Source: Kribbella antibiotica (GTDB lineage Bacteria > Actinomycetota > Actinomycetes > Propionibacteriales > Kribbellaceae). From it: 33,225 bases of DNA. The stretch covers positions 1 through 33,225 of the forward strand of contig NZ_SMKX01000098.1 in the NCBI RefSeq assembly GCF_004349055.1, given 5' to 3'. The notes beneath the pieces are model-generated. The model did no database searches, was not told where the DNA came from, and saw only the letters and a program-made list of their open reading frames with translations. The stretch's first letter is position 1; the number at the start of each line of letters is the position of its first letter. Both the position numbers and the translations under genes were made by a program. Shown one piece after another: positions 32,715-33,225 of the stretch.

Positions 32715-33225
32715 GCCTGCGCGCTGATCGGCCGGTTCGGCTCGGGGTCGATTCTGGTATGGCGGGTGTGTGGTTGATCGACGCTCCGGACAAGCCGGGC
32801 ACGTTGTCTGTGGCTGGTCGCCGCGGCGGCCGCGTTACATAAAGAGCTTGGCTGGGCCCGGCGCGGGGTTGAGGTACTGGCGAGGTCGGTGATCGCGCTC
32901 GCGCCGATTGAGGTGCTCGCTATGGTTGCGGCCGGTTGTGGGGATGCCTTGAACGTGACCCGCCGCTGTGGTGAAAGGCGCTGGCAAGGAGGCGTGGGGT
33001 GCTGCCGTGCCCGGCTGACCCCCGGCTGCCGCGCTGGTTGCCACTTTTCGTCGCGGCGCTGTCCACTCGTCGGGGGTCTGTCGGCTGGGTGGTGGGCTTG
33101 AACAAGTAATTACCTAATAAGAGTTATCGGGTCGCCCGTCGGGCAGACTCGGACTGGTAAGCCGCTGGTGGGTGAGCACTTCTATTACCTGGACCTGTGA
33201 GTCTTGGGGACAGAGCGTGCCCCTG
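32715..33225. other. Gene-free right end with an AT-rich patch
   Basis: No convincing gene in the last 510 bp; open frames are short and low in complexity. Near 33100-33130 the sequence becomes AT-rich (AAGTAATTACCTAATAAGAG), which stands out in this genome. A short palindrome GCCCGTCGGGC follows. It may be a promoter for a gene beyond the window. Confidence 0.4.

Noticed and set aside
32835..33044. Minus-strand 69-codon frame at the right end
   Set aside because: Simple Ala/Pro/His-rich composition, no ribosome-binding site, no recognisable fold.

Overview
The window is high-GC actinomycete DNA. The housekeeping block rimP-nusA-ylxR-infB-rbfA-truB sits on the right. GTG and TTG starts are common, ATGA/GTGA overlaps are frequent, and there is a class III lanthipeptide locus and a SARP regulator. 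GTAC-rich coding style and gene content suggest a Kribbella-like member of the Propionibacteriales, but the genus is an inference.

Layout. 1-2.5 kb: a DUF222/HNH nuclease-family gene (-), then about 1.1 kb without a gene that carries inverted repeats and a 59-bp tandem repeat. 2.5-6.7 kb: a secreted propeller-like protein and a secreted subtilase, each followed by nearly the same terminator hairpin. A relic of a minus-strand gene (4708-4848) lies between them. 6.7-14.9 kb: a lanthipeptide locus. It has a SARP regulator (-), then a plus-strand operon of class III synthetase LanKC, a 39-residue precursor, a 17-bp hairpin, two ABC transporter half-molecules, a MauE-like membrane protein and a membrane-anchored thioredoxin. 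The precursor core SNLSWWECCSTGSFSNCC has the Ser/Ser/Cys spacing and free cysteines of the labyrinthopeptins, so the product should hold two labionins and one disulfide. The MauE/thioredoxin pair is a plausible disulfide-handling module.

14.9-23.6 kb: a tightly overlapped minus-strand operon. From its promoter end it encodes a cupin, a methionyl-tRNA-synthetase-like ligase without an anticodon domain, a fused amino-acid-oxidase/lysine N-hydroxylase, a small beta-rich protein, an ATP-grasp ligase, an MFS exporter and a second ATP-grasp ligase. Cupin + MetRS-like + N-hydroxylase + FAD oxidase is the set known to make an N-N bond from N6-hydroxylysine and glycine (Spb38/39/40 of s56-p1; related enzymes in triacsin). 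Here the usual cupin-MetRS fusion is split and the usually separate hydroxylase and oxidase are fused. With two ATP-grasp ligases and an exporter it looks like a compact pathway for an unknown hydrazine-containing peptide-like metabolite. This is the most interesting system in the window.

23.9-31.8 kb: two ferritin-like/DUF4439-type genes (-), then the translation/transcription block (+). 31.9-33.2 kb: a small membrane protein, a small secreted beta/gamma-crystallin-like protein, and a gene-free end with an AT-rich patch. No tRNA, rRNA, CRISPR array or intact insertion sequence was seen.
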